64,000 nt of DNA from Turritopsis dohrnii (GCA_027922465.2 BQMF02000142.1:620001-684000), one strand, 5' to 3'; counted from the first letter of the stretch, positions 49,848 to 57,641 are shown. Numbers and translations: made by a program. The notes: a model not told the origin generated them from the sequence alone.

Positions 49848-50412
49848 CTAAAAATATGGAGAGGAACACACAGGTTTGTGGATCAAGCAAGCAAAAAAAT
49901 CATTGGTGGAACGGTGAGTTTTCAAGTTAAAAGAAGAACGGACGAAATAAAATGCTGTCCAAATCTTGAAAGAAACATATAACTGTGGTCACACTGCATC
50001 AAATTGGAAAAATGGAAAATCTATTAAAGACATTTTTGAAAAAATCATGCTGAAGGGAATGATGTTCAAATCCAGTACTTTATCAGCTTTAGAGATAGGA
50101 AAGTGCCGATTATAGCGCAAAATTGTATCCCTCATAAACATAACATGGAATCATATGATTTCGGGAATTTCCCTACTATAGCTAATATTATCATCTAAGA
50201 CCTTTGTTTTCATAACGCGATACGAGTTATGAAACGTGTTATTTTGATTACATAACAAATAACAACACGTAAGCAGTTTTAATTATTATTATATAACCAC
50301 AAATTACTCATAAATGTAAACAATTAAATATCTCATAAAAATGTAGTAAAAAGCAGTTTGTAGTAGTTTCATTTTTATAACATAAATGAGCTAACAATAC
50401 ATATAACATACA
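49848..50412. other. AT-rich spacer, possibly the left end of the Maverick
   Basis: No gene was found. A perfect 9-bp hairpin (TTTCATAAC, 9-base loop, GTTATGAAA) at 50208-50234 looks like the gene-end hairpins inside the Maverick. The element may therefore extend left of the SINE. Its terminal repeat cannot be recognised without the other end. Confidence 0.4.
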
Positions 50413-50420
50413 GATCAGCG

Positions 50421-50754
50421 TAGTCTAGTGGATAAGAACGCTAACTTGTAACAACAAGGTCGTGTGTTCGAACCCCACGCAGTTCGTCTGAGAGGAAGTA
50501 TATATACTTCGGCGGTTGTAGATCTCTCATGTTCTGGTTGTAAAACTTGCATGAGTGCGCACTTCCCCGCAGTTGTGTTGAATATATCGCGGAATGGTTA
50601 GCATTGCGTCTGGGTGATTTATCATTGTCAGGTTTCTCTGGTCCATAGAGACATTCAGGTTACCGTCATTTCGATCGAAATTCAACAAACGCCAGGGCTT
50701 AGAAGTGTTAGCATGTATCCACAATGCCGGCTATAATTGCAAACTACATGCGCT
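50421..50754 (+). mobile_element. tRNA-derived SINE with 8-bp target duplication
   Basis: The A box lies in TAGTCTAGTGGATAAGAACG and the B box is TGTTCGAACCC. A body of about 250 bases with no tRNA similarity follows. The direct repeat GATCAGCG occurs at 50413-50420 and 50755-50762 and fits a target duplication. The right copy contains the stop codon of the adjacent Maverick gene. The tRNA part lacks a paired acceptor stem, consistent with the first bases belonging to the target. Confidence 0.6.
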
Positions 50755-50756
50755 GA

Positions 50757-51917
50757 TCAGCGAAATACATACCATATACTAAACATCGTGGTAATCGCTA
50801 AAACCAAAGCTATTTTCTCTTCTTCGTGAGATGGGAGTGAATCTGTTTGACTCACTACTCTTTTGTGAACTTCCTTTTGTGAACTTTTATTTTTTGTTTG
50901 TGTTGGAGAGCTAGTCACTTTGGGTGAAATATGATGCTCTTGCATAATATTAATCATTTTGTTTCTTCCGAGGCTCAAGTTGTCATTAGATATGAGAATT
51001 TTATTATTATAACCAGACACTCCCGACTTGATGTTTAGATTCATGTCACTAGGTAACATGTAAATACCTTGTCCAACAGAATAATCAACTTTGCTTGAAG
51101 CGTAATTTAAAGTATCTTGATAACGTTTAATGTCATCTTGAATATCAACTCTGCGGTTAACAATGTCTTCAAAGTTGTTCATAAAAACTCTTTGAGCTGT
51201 CAAAGAGCTTGAATTATTACCTAAAATAGAAGAACGAGCTGAGGCTTGCGAACTAAGAACAAGATAAGCATATGCTCTAACACTCTCTGAAATTTTTACA
51301 AGACCTGTTTTTGTAAAGCCTTTAGATTTTTCTATAATCCATCGTGTCATGGAGTCGTCTGTGAAATAACTCAGACCTGGCGTTGGATAGTCTCTACGTC
51401 TTTTTTGATACGAGCTGTAAAAATATTGCCCTTTGTATTTTTTAGGATCAGAATCGACACCATATTCACTACAGATTTTTAAAAACTCTTCTTTGTTATA
51501 AGGATTATCGTATTGGTTGAAACTATCTTCAAAAGGTAGAGGTGTCTGCAGACGCTTAATGATTCGTCTAATATGATAATAGACGTGAAAACGATATACT
51601 GCTCTAATCATAGGAGTAGAGCGACCTTCTTTCAGATGTTCAGAACTGACCCCACAAGCACTTGAAGCACACCAAGTGATAAAATTGAGTTGGGTTTGCC
51701 ATAATTTAAATGGTTGTTCCTGCCAAATTTTCATGCGTTTTTCATTTTCATCCATTTCGTAATTAGTAAAAATATTGGGAAAGCTCGCAGGAAAAGAACC
51801 ATTTTCAGAGACAATAATTGTTTGTTTGTATAAATCTTTAGAATTCAATATCTGAAGGTATTGTCCTCCATTTGGCTTATAAAGCGCATTAGGATTATAT
51901 TTAAAAATGTTCTGCAT
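50757..51917 (-). CDS. Maverick protein of 386 aa with C-terminal membrane anchor, unknown function
   Basis: This intact ORF starts at an ATG 38 bases from the start of the divergent penton candidate. It is rich in Tyr/Asn/Gln and has no catalytic motif that I know. The N-terminal part ('FKYNPNALYKPNGGQYLQIL') is followed by a basic helical region ('RAVYRFHVYYHIRRIIKRLQ') and a hydrophilic Ser/Lys linker. A single hydrophobic helix ends the chain at about residues 367-385 (IALVLAITTMFSIWYVF). A tail-anchored virion or membrane protein is the likely role given its place next to capsid genes. The stop codon lies in the GATCAGCG target duplication of a SINE, so the original 3' untranslated region is displaced. 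Confidence 0.8.
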   Translation of the reverse strand: MQNIFKYNPNALYKPNGGQYLQILNSKDLYKQTIIVSENGSFPASFPNIFTNYEMDENEKRMKIWQEQPFKLWQTQLNFITWCASSACGVSSEHLKEGRSTPMIRAVYRFHVYYHIRRIIKRLQTPLPFEDSFNQYDNPYNKEEFLKICSEYGVDSDPKKYKGQYFYSSYQKRRRDYPTPGLSYFTDDSMTRWIIEKSKGFTKTGLVKISESVRAYAYLVLSSQASARSSILGNNSSSLTAQRVFMNNFEDIVNRRVDIQDDIKRYQDTLNYASSKVDYSVGQGIYMLPSDMNLNIKSGVSGYNNKILISNDNLSLGRNKMINIMQEHHISPKVTSSPTQTKNKSSQKEVHKRVVSQTDSLPSHEEEKIALVLAITTMFSIWYVFR

Positions 51918-51940
51918 TATTTAAAAATATAATCCTCTAT

Positions 51941-51948
51941 TCTCTAAT
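51941..51948 (+). promoter_or_regulatory. CTCTAAT leader motif before penton candidate
   Basis: TCTCTAAT ends 7 bases before the ATG at 51956. The same core stands before three other Maverick genes. Confidence 0.45.
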
Positions 51949-51955
51949 ACAAGAA

Positions 51956-52516
51956 ATGTATATCACAGTAAATGTCGCAAAAGGTGAGAAGACCATATAT
52001 CTATCTTACCCCATTCAAAATATGGATGGCTCAAAAGAAATTGCATTGCTTGATATGTTTGCAGACAATGTTACGTATGAAATAACCACAGAGTTGAAAC
52101 TGAAACTGTCTGCTGATGGGAAAGCTGAAAAGTTGGTACCTCAAGGAACATTCACGAGCAGGGAATTGAATGCCTTTTTAGCAGGTGCCTTTTTAGCAGG
52201 TGATGTAAAACTTACCTCATTAGACAAAGACCCTCGAATAATCAAAACAAATAAGCTCGCTAAAATAACCAAAATTAATTTGCATCTCTCTGAACTCGAT
52301 AACACTCAAAATCTTGAGAATGGAAAGCTAAGTGATATTTTACTAACCTATCACATGGTTGAATATAGTGACTTCACACATGTTCAGCCTAAAAACCCTC
52401 AATACAAAAAATTAAAAGATGGTGTATTTCAGTCTCTCACGTTGAAACTCACAGATCAGCATGGCAATATGCTAAAAGAAGACCTAGGAAGAACCGTTGT
52501 TTTGCACATCCGCTAA
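51956..52516 (+). CDS. Candidate penton (single jelly-roll minor capsid protein)
   Basis: This 186-aa protein is rich in beta-strand-like segments ('MYITVNVAKGEKTIYLSYPI' at the start and 'LTLKLTDQHGNML' near the end). It has no membrane span or enzyme motif. It lies directly upstream of the hexon candidate and packaging ATPase, the place taken by the penton protein in Polintons, and its size fits a single jelly roll. The function is inferred from order, size and strand pattern, since I cannot run a structure search. A 15-bp exact tandem duplication at 52172-52201 duplicates five residues (AFLAG) in frame, probably lengthening a loop. Confidence 0.6.
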   Translation: MYITVNVAKGEKTIYLSYPIQNMDGSKEIALLDMFADNVTYEITTELKLKLSADGKAEKLVPQGTFTSRELNAFLAGAFLAGDVKLTSLDKDPRIIKTNKLAKITKINLHLSELDNTQNLENGKLSDILLTYHMVEYSDFTHVQPKNPQYKKLKDGVFQSLTLKLTDQHGNMLKEDLGRTVVLHIR

Positions 52517-52535
52517 ACCGAGATAAAAAGTAATA

Positions 52536-52560
52536 ATTAATTATATATATCATAATTAAT
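52536..52560 (+). terminator. Hairpin after penton gene
   Basis: A perfect 9-bp stem (ATTAATTAT/ATAATTAAT) with a 7-base loop lies between the penton stop at 52514 and the hexon ATG at 52562. It contains a TATATATA-like loop that may also belong to the hexon promoter. Confidence 0.4.
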
Positions 52561-52561
52561 A

Positions 52562-53878
52562 ATGGAGTATGGAAAGAGGTTAAATCCAGAACGTTCACTT
52601 AGAACTGCCCGCGGTGTAAAAGGTTCTCGTCAAAAAGTAATTGTCACACACAATCCAAGTGAGATTGATCAAAATCAGCTATTATTGGTTAGGTTTCCAA
52701 ATTTAGGAAGCGATGATGTTATTATCCCAGGAACAACGAATCTAAGTTTTGATATTGAACTCGAGTCGAAAGCTGACTCAAAAAGAACATTGGTCAGTAA
52801 CATTGGGAGAGCTATTATTAAAAAGTTGGCTGTCAAGTTCGAAGGTAACGAGATATTGAGTATCGATGACTTTGATCTTTTTGGGTGTTACAGAGATTTA
52901 TGGTTAACCAAGTTTGAAAAGAGAAACGCGATAAGACAGGGTATCATCATCGATGATGGGTGTACAGAGAATTGTATGAAATTGAGGATTGGTGCTTCAG
53001 ATAAAGACACCTCTGATGCAGAAGACAAAGCCATTGCTGACACCTATAAAAACAAGTTTGTCATTCCACTCGACTTTGAGATGCTAGATAGTACTATTCC
53101 ATATTATCAAGCAGGTTTAGGTAATAGGCTTTGCTACGAGATCACATTTAACGACTATAACCGAGTTATTTATTCTGACCCTCCAGATACTGCCGCAGGT
53201 CAAAAACGTAACCCAGATGGTAAATACAAAATATCTAACATCTCACTTGAATATGAGCTTGTGACACAACCCACGTTGGCTAGACAAATCGCTTCTGAAT
53301 ATCAAAACATGGCTTTGCTCTATGATAGGATTTTGCGGCACAGACAAATTAGAGTAAACAAGTCAGACACAACGTGGAATTGGTCATTCAACACACCTGC
53401 CAAATCTTTGAAGGGTATTTTAGTTCTATTTGAAGAAGAAAAATCCTACAAACGAGAAACCTGTAAATTCTATAATCCAAAGATCGAAAAGGTATCTGTC
53501 ATCGTCGAGGGTAAGCCTAACCAACTTTTTGCTCAAGGGATGCAGCCGTTTGAACAATACAATGAGATTTGCAAGTATTTTGCTGAAGGAAAACCAAAAG
53601 ATAATAGTGTCGGCGAAAACCGAAAGCGCTTGGGATTACATGATGTAAAAGTCTCTGATTACTTGACAAACAAGTATGCTCTATGGTTAGATTTCAGAAC
53701 AATTGATGAGAATGCCTTGCATGGGACCGGTCGAAGGATTGAAAATGCGAGTGAAGGCATCACTTTACAGATTGAAAAGACCGCTGAAACTGCAGGAAAC
53801 TTAAACGCATATATATATCTAATAATGGACGCTCAACTAAACATACAAAACGGTCAATTTATGTCTGCATTATATTAG
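52562..53878 (+). CDS. Candidate hexon (double jelly-roll major capsid protein)
   Basis: This intact 438-aa ORF has no membrane span. It has many alternating beta-type segments ('LLLVRFPNLGSDDVIIPGT', 'NLSFDIELESK', 'KFVIPLDFEMLD') and a C-terminal 'LNAYIYLIMDAQLNIQNGQF'. Size, position between the penton candidate and the packaging ATPase, and similarity in style to hexon-type proteins of invertebrate Polintons support the major capsid role. Such proteins form trimers that tile an icosahedral shell. It stops only 4 bases before the ATPase ATG, so the two are probably on one transcript. The fold itself is inferred, not seen. Confidence 0.7.
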   Translation: MEYGKRLNPERSLRTARGVKGSRQKVIVTHNPSEIDQNQLLLVRFPNLGSDDVIIPGTTNLSFDIELESKADSKRTLVSNIGRAIIKKLAVKFEGNEILSIDDFDLFGCYRDLWLTKFEKRNAIRQGIIIDDGCTENCMKLRIGASDKDTSDAEDKAIADTYKNKFVIPLDFEMLDSTIPYYQAGLGNRLCYEITFNDYNRVIYSDPPDTAAGQKRNPDGKYKISNISLEYELVTQPTLARQIASEYQNMALLYDRILRHRQIRVNKSDTTWNWSFNTPAKSLKGILVLFEEEKSYKRETCKFYNPKIEKVSVIVEGKPNQLFAQGMQPFEQYNEICKYFAEGKPKDNSVGENRKRLGLHDVKVSDYLTNKYALWLDFRTIDENALHGTGRRIENASEGITLQIEKTAETAGNLNAYIYLIMDAQLNIQNGQFMSALY

Positions 53879-53882
53879 TAAA

Positions 53883-54488
53883 ATGGATACACTTTACATG
53901 AAAGAGCCTCACACAGCATTATTCGTTGGACCAACATCGTGCGGTAAAACGGATCGTGTTGTAAAATTATTAGAAAATGAATACTTTGATCACTTTGATT
54001 TCATCGTGATTATATGTCCCACCTTGAGGTGGAATCAGACTTACAGAAATCGGAAGTGGTTCTGGAATGACAGCTATGTGATTTTAATTGAGCCGGAAGG
54101 ATCTTTATATGAATGGATTAAGAAAATAGACTTTTTCTGTGCCGGATATAAAACCTTATTTCTGATTGATGATATAATAGCTGATGAAAAATTGGACAAA
54201 AAGAGACAGCCTTTGCTCGAGTTGGCAATTAGTGGTAGACATCGAAATCATTCGCTATGGTTACTTACACAATCATACACGGCTATACCTAAAAATTTAC
54301 GACGGCAAGCTAAAATGTTATATGTGTGGTATCCAAAAGATAGAAACGATCTAGCCACCATTCATGAAGAGAACGATGTCATTGAATCGCAAGAAGAATT
54401 GAAAAATGTCAAGGAAAAACTGAAAGGAGGGAAACACACGTGCCTAGTCATGAGAATGGAACACCCAAGAACGCACGTGATTTGTTAA
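53883..54488 (+). CDS. FtsK/HerA-type genome-packaging ATPase
   Basis: This 201-aa protein has a Walker A motif GPTSCGKT at residues 16-23 and a Walker B FLIDD at 93-97 preceded by hydrophobic strand residues. A conserved 'LWLLTQSYTAIPKNLRRQ' (about 125-142) has the polar sensor residue (TQS). These are the hallmarks of the short A32-like packaging ATPases of Polintons and related viruses, which pump DNA into preformed capsids. It immediately follows the hexon candidate. The Cys in the P-loop is a common variant. The length is typical for the group and the gene is complete. Confidence 0.93.
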   Translation: MDTLYMKEPHTALFVGPTSCGKTDRVVKLLENEYFDHFDFIVIICPTLRWNQTYRNRKWFWNDSYVILIEPEGSLYEWIKKIDFFCAGYKTLFLIDDIIADEKLDKKRQPLLELAISGRHRNHSLWLLTQSYTAIPKNLRRQAKMLYVWYPKDRNDLATIHEENDVIESQEELKNVKEKLKGGKHTCLVMRMEHPRTHVIC

Positions 54489-54501
54489 ACAGGTTGATAT
54501 A

Positions 54502-54526
54502 TTTGTTACAAGACTCTTGTAACAAA
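54502..54526. terminator. Hairpin after packaging ATPase gene
   Basis: A perfect 11-bp stem TTTGTTACAAG/CTTGTAACAAA with a 3-base loop starts 13 bases after the ATPase stop, in the gap between two convergent genes. Confidence 0.6.
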
Positions 54527-54527
54527 A

Positions 54528-54799
54528 ACTATAAGACTACTGTAAGACTCCTATAAGACTACTGTAAGACTCCTATAAGACTACTATAAGACTACTATAA
54601 GACTCCTATAAGACTCCTATAAGACTCCTATAAGACTACTATAAGACTCCTATAAGACTACTGTAAGACTGTTATAAGACTCCTATAAGACTCCTATAAG
54701 ACTCCTATAAGACTACTGTAAGACTCCTATAAGACTACTGTAAGACTCCTGTAAGACTCCTATAAGACTACTGTAAGACTGTTATAAGACTACTATAAG
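54528..54799. repeat. 11-bp minisatellite between convergent Maverick genes
   Basis: About 24 tandem copies of AAGACTCCTAT/AAGACTACTGT/AAGACTACTAT stand directly after the hairpin. The right edge reaches into the 3' end of the PPP1R15-like gene. There are no spacers, so it is not a CRISPR array. Confidence 0.92.
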
Positions 54800-55019
54800 A
54801 GAATAATTTACGTCTCAATACAGGTTCTAGAATTTTACCAATATGTTTAATCCTCGATTCAAAGCGTACTCTATCAACAGCAGCCTCTATCCAGTTACCT
54901 CTACGAGATTCACAAGCAGAGATATAATGGACCATTACTATATCATTAAAAGTAACCCTTTTTGTATCTTGATGGGAAAATATAATATCATCATCTGAGG
55001 ATTCATCATCATCGGACAT
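54768..55019 (-). CDS. PPP1R15/GADD34-like protein phosphatase 1 regulator
   Basis: This 83-aa ORF starts with an acidic patch (MSDDDESSDDD). It then has the PP1 docking motif RVTF at residues 21-24, 'DIVMVHYI' at 26-33, a Trp at 43 in 'RRGNWIEAAVDR', and 'RFESRIKHI' at 52-60. The order RVxF - V.V.Y/F - GxW - DR.RF..RI is that of the conserved C-terminal core of PPP1R15 proteins. In animals this core brings PP1 to phosphorylated eIF2alpha and restores translation. Compact versions of this core occur in some large DNA viruses of animals. The inferred role here is to counter an eIF2alpha-kinase response. The last 10-12 residues derive from the minisatellite, so the C-terminus may have been altered. 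Known from the family: the motifs. Inferred: the activity. Confidence 0.75.
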   Translation of the reverse strand: MSDDDESSDDDIIFSHQDTKRVTFNDIVMVHYISACESRRGNWIEAAVDRVRFESRIKHIGKILEPVLRRKLFSYSSLITVLQ

Positions 55020-55030
55020 AATTGTTTAAG

Positions 55031-55043
55031 TAAACAATGTTTA
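55031..55043 (-). promoter_or_regulatory. TAAACATTGTTTA leader motif before PPP1R15-like gene
   Basis: Read on the minus strand it is TAAACATTGTTTA, 11 bases before the ATG at 55019. It differs by one base from the motif before the integrase and SAP genes. Confidence 0.5.
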
Positions 55044-55130
55044 TTTATTTAACAATGTTAGAATATATCAACTTTATATTATTAAACATCATCATCCTCT
55101 TATCATTATTTTGTCTTAAAAAATACCTCT

Positions 55131-55137
55131 CTCTAAT
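55131..55137 (+). promoter_or_regulatory. CTCTAAT leader motif
   Basis: CTCTCTAAT ends 4 bases before the ATG at 55142. It supports that ATG, rather than the one at 55037, as the true start. Confidence 0.45.
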
Positions 55138-55141
55138 AAAA

Positions 55142-55678
55142 ATGGCGGAAACAGCGATCGATAATTTAATCAACCAGAGTTATGATGTTCCGGGTGAATT
55201 TCCACCTTCAGATGGTAAAAGACAAAAATTACTCGAGTGTGTCTTAATTGGAAATAGCAAGCTATACTTAGGGAAAATGTACACGGAAGAGCAAATTAAC
55301 AAACTCAAAGATGAAGAGGTAGAAAAACTTTTTAGTATTTACGAGGCTAAACTACCAGGTCAAATGGTAAAATCACTGATACGCATTTATTCGACGAGGG
55401 CTTGTGCAACGTTAGGAATAAACAATCAAGAAGCGCTGAGCAATGACCTGGAAACTGACCCCTTCTTAAACTCTGCTCTTCAAAGATTTACATGTGACTT
55501 ATATTATAAATTCGGCCCATTATTAGCACCACTCAGTGTTGCACTTATTACTGGGATGCATTATATCAATGAAAGAAATTTAAATAAATCCGATGATAAT
55601 ATAAATACAGCAGATAATAAAAATGTCAGAAGAACAGACTCCCATTCAAGTGACAACGAAGAACCCAAAAAAGGTTGA
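55142..55678 (+). CDS. Maverick helical protein, unknown function
   Basis: From the ATG at 55142 the product is 178 aa and begins 'MAETAIDNLINQSYDVPGEF'. The frame is open further up to an ATG at 55037, but that ATG lies inside the leader motif of the divergent PPP1R15-like gene. The 35 extra residues would be a hydrophobic AT-rich stretch, so the shorter form is preferred. The protein is mostly helical ('YTEEQINKLKDEEVEKLFSI'), has a mild hydrophobic segment near residue 135 (GPLLAPLSVALITGMHYI) and an acidic/basic tail. Its last 56 bases overlap the next gene in another frame. The family is not recognised. It may be a virion component, judged from neighbours and leader type. Confidence 0.75.
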   Translation: MAETAIDNLINQSYDVPGEFPPSDGKRQKLLECVLIGNSKLYLGKMYTEEQINKLKDEEVEKLFSIYEAKLPGQMVKSLIRIYSTRACATLGINNQEALSNDLETDPFLNSALQRFTCDLYYKFGPLLAPLSVALITGMHYINERNLNKSDDNINTADNKNVRRTDSHSSDNEEPKKG

Positions 55679-55967
55679 AGCGGGTAAGAAGTTGGCGGAA
55701 TACAACCGTAAAAAACGAGAACAATTAAAACAAGTGTCACCTCAAAAAGAAGTGAAGAAGCCCGATGACTCTCTCACCAAACCAAATGAACAACCTATGA
55801 ACTACACCTATGGTGTAGGTGGAATAATAGCTCTCGGTTTAGTTGGTGGATTTGCTTATTTTGTGTATAAAAAGAAAGAGCAAATATTACCCCGTGGGTC
55901 ACCATCCACCCCCCTTCCACAAAAATCTAAAATACCGGTGAAAATCAATAAACATGAAATGGAATAA
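55623..55967 (+). CDS. Small single-pass membrane protein of the Maverick
   Basis: This 114-aa ORF overlaps the preceding gene by 56 bases, suggesting translation from the same transcript. The N-terminal half is strongly basic ('NPKKVEAGKKLAEYNRKKRE'), a pattern I recall from other invertebrate Polintons. A transmembrane helix follows at about residues 65-82 (GVGGIIALGLVGGFAYFVY), with a short Lys/Pro-rich C-terminal tail. The basic half could bind DNA or lie against a membrane face. It may be a core or membrane component of the particle. The function is unproven. Confidence 0.7.
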   Translation: MSEEQTPIQVTTKNPKKVEAGKKLAEYNRKKREQLKQVSPQKEVKKPDDSLTKPNEQPMNYTYGVGGIIALGLVGGFAYFVYKKKEQILPRGSPSTPLPQKSKIPVKINKHEME

Positions 55968-55978
55968 AAGGATAAATA

Positions 55979-56243
55979 ATGGCAGCAAAAACGACAGGAA
56001 AGGATCGATTTCATCAATAAACAACTGTTGCTCGAAAAGAAGGCTGAGACTAAATTCGTAGAGCTAAATGATGCAATGAGAGAGTACAATAGGGTGTTTA
56101 GTAATCATCTTGAACCGCTACCACGGGAGCCTGTATTGAGCGACTTTTATACACCGAGTCATGATCAACATGAAAGGGAATTGACTTTTATAGCTATGAG
56201 TATGCTTGGAATTGGTGGAATTGTATGGTATTTTGAAAGATGA
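55979..56243 (+). pseudogene. Small C-terminally anchored protein, start frameshifted
   Basis: The main open frame runs from about 55980 to the stop at 56241-56243 and encodes a coiled N-terminal half ('KAETKFVELNDAMREYNRVF') and a C-terminal membrane segment (FIAMSMLGIGGIVWYFE). It has no ATG near its start. The ATG at 55979 is in a different frame that stops after 13 codons. An A-run (CAAAAAC at about 55986-55992) between the two is a likely place for an indel. Either the gene is broken in this copy, or it starts at the internal ATG near 56073, or the assembly has an error. Its place and strand suggest it belongs to the preceding gene pair. Confidence 0.5.
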
Positions 56244-56261
56244 AGACCATCAACAAAAAAT

Positions 56262-56286
56262 TATGTTACACGATACATGTAACATA
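56262..56286. terminator. Hairpin between convergent genes
   Basis: A perfect 9-bp stem TATGTTACA/TGTAACATA with a 7-base loop sits in the 58-base gap between the small membrane gene (plus) and the 426-aa gene (minus). Confidence 0.6.
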
Positions 56287-56301
56287 TACACTTTCAGATG
56301 G

Positions 56302-57582
56302 TTACCGTCTAGTGACAAGGTACGTATAGATCAACCCTACAATCAGAGCCCATAAATTTTGACTTAACCAACCTACAACTTCTTTTGCTCTGTTCAATAT
56401 CCATGATACGATAGATCCAATTATTCCTGGTAAAGCCTCTGCCGCTTTAGATGCTAATCTGCCTAGAAGTGATGCTAACGCTTTGAGTTTATTTTTTATC
56501 CATTCCTTTGCATCGTCCTTTTTATCACCACCTTTGTCAGGATTTTGTGAAGAGCTTCCAGCTGCTGATCCTCCCGGTAACAAAGCTTCCACAAGGACAC
56601 CGATAGCCATACCAAACGCTGTCAGAATGCTAACGATTGTGATACCTTGTTCACGGAATAGTGTTCGTATCCTTTCACCTAATGAGGTATCTTTGTCGAG
56701 GACTTTAGCAATGGTTTCTTTGATGCTCGTAACTTGACTGTTTAATTTGCCTTTGAGAATATTAATGTTCTCTTTCCTAGCTTTCAACTCTTCATGTAAT
56801 CCCTCTATTCTCTCTTCAACCTCTTTTCGTTGTTCATCTGTGTATGTTGCATCATTTTCCATCTCTTCCAACTTGTTTTTCTCCTTATCGATATGCTGTT
56901 CTGTTCGAACCTTTTTTGCAACCTCTTCCTGAAGACCTCCTTGTATGTTTCTCAGTGCTTTATCCAATCCTAACAGCTCACGCACAGGATATTCAAATAG
57001 ATCACCGGTCTGGGTTGTTTCATGATCGACCGATTGTTGTCTAAGCGTTGAAATTAAATCTTCCGTACTGTTCACCACATCACCGGACATATCTTCCAAC
57101 TCTACATCGGTTGCTGTTGTGATTTTAGATGTCGAGGGAAGGTCATCTGCTATTTTGTTAAGTACGGCTGCCTGTCTGGCTGAAAATTTGCTCTTAGGTA
57201 TATCATACCCTAAACTACGTAACCTGTTCTTACCCAATATGTCAGCTATAGTACCAGTAGCCTTTAGTCTTCCATTGTTTGTCAATGGTTTGCTACTGTC
57301 TTTGTAGTATAATTCACCATCTCTAATTTCAAACTGATCGGTATATAACACCTCAGGTTTTGGCTGGAATTGACTGGATAATCTATCATACAGCCCTTCA
57401 ACTAGTTCTTTCAAAACTCTAGTATTCAGACTGTGACCTCCAAATGATGTTTCTCGTTCACCTGATGTATGTATCTGTGCACCCGTACGATCACCGGTCG
57501 GTATGAGAGGAAACGTCTCATCGGTTGTTTCATCTGTCGTCATCCCATGTTCTCCAAAGGGGTCAATGTCAATGTCTGCCAT
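56302..57582 (-). CDS. Maverick coiled-coil protein with membrane-active C-terminus
   Basis: The domains of this 426-aa intact ORF come in order. Residues 1-50 are acidic and disordered. Residues 51-150 are globular ('LYYKDSSKPLTNNGRL'). Residues 211-300 form a long coiled coil. Residues 313-338 are hydrophobic and glycine-ended (GITIVSILTAFGMAIGVLVE). A Gly/Ser/Lys linker is followed by amphipathic helices at 361-400 ('LKALASLLGRLASKAAEALP') and a terminal membrane helix at 405-423. Hydrophobic plus amphipathic helices at the C-terminus suggest membrane insertion or disruption, a job done by other proteins in adenovirus-like particles. This is inference. It is divergent from the 197-aa membrane gene, and each has the same CCTCTAAAT leader. 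Confidence 0.78.
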   Translation of the reverse strand: MADIDIDPFGEHGMTTDETTDETFPLIPTGDRTGAQIHTSGERETSFGGHSLNTRVLKELVEGLYDRLSSQFQPKPEVLYTDQFEIRDGELYYKDSSKPLTNNGRLKATGTIADILGKNRLRSLGYDIPKSKFSARQAAVLNKIADDLPSTSKITTATDVELEDMSGDVVNSTEDLISTLRQQSVDHETTQTGDLFEYPVRELLGLDKALRNIQGGLQEEVAKKVRTEQHIDKEKNKLEEMENDATYTDEQRKEVEERIEGLHEELKARKENINILKGKLNSQVTSIKETIAKVLDKDTSLGERIRTLFREQGITIVSILTAFGMAIGVLVEALLPGGSAAGSSSQNPDKGGDKKDDAKEWIKNKLKALASLLGRLASKAAEALPGIIGSIVSWILNRAKEVVGWLSQNLWALIVGLIYTYLVTRR

Positions 57583-57593
57583 TTTATTTATTT

Positions 57594-57602
57594 ATTTAGA
57601 GG
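57594..57602 (-). promoter_or_regulatory. CCTCTAAAT leader motif, minus
   Basis: CCTCTAAAT on the minus strand ends 11 bases before the ATG at 57582. The identical 9-mer faces the other way at 57633-57641. Confidence 0.5.
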
Positions 57603-57632
57603 ATAATTTATTATTAATTATGTTATAACAAC

Positions 57633-57641
57633 CCTCTAAAT
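57633..57641 (+). promoter_or_regulatory. CCTCTAAAT leader motif, plus
   Basis: CCTCTAAAT abuts the ATG at 57642 directly, leaving no further leader. Confidence 0.5.

Noticed and set aside
50413..50490. Functional tRNA gene
   Set aside because: The acceptor stem does not pair and a long non-tRNA body follows. It is read as a SINE.
54528..54799. CRISPR-like array
   Set aside because: The 11-bp units are contiguous with no spacers, and the host is a eukaryote. It is a minisatellite.
55037..55141. Upstream ATG giving the 178-aa Maverick protein an N-terminal membrane helix
   Set aside because: That ATG lies inside the leader motif of the divergent gene, and a good CTCTAAT leader precedes the ATG at 55142. 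It is kept only as an alternative.
56483..57307. Several plus-strand ORFs antisense to the 426-aa gene
   Set aside because: They are mirror frames of a well-formed coding sequence and have no domains of their own.
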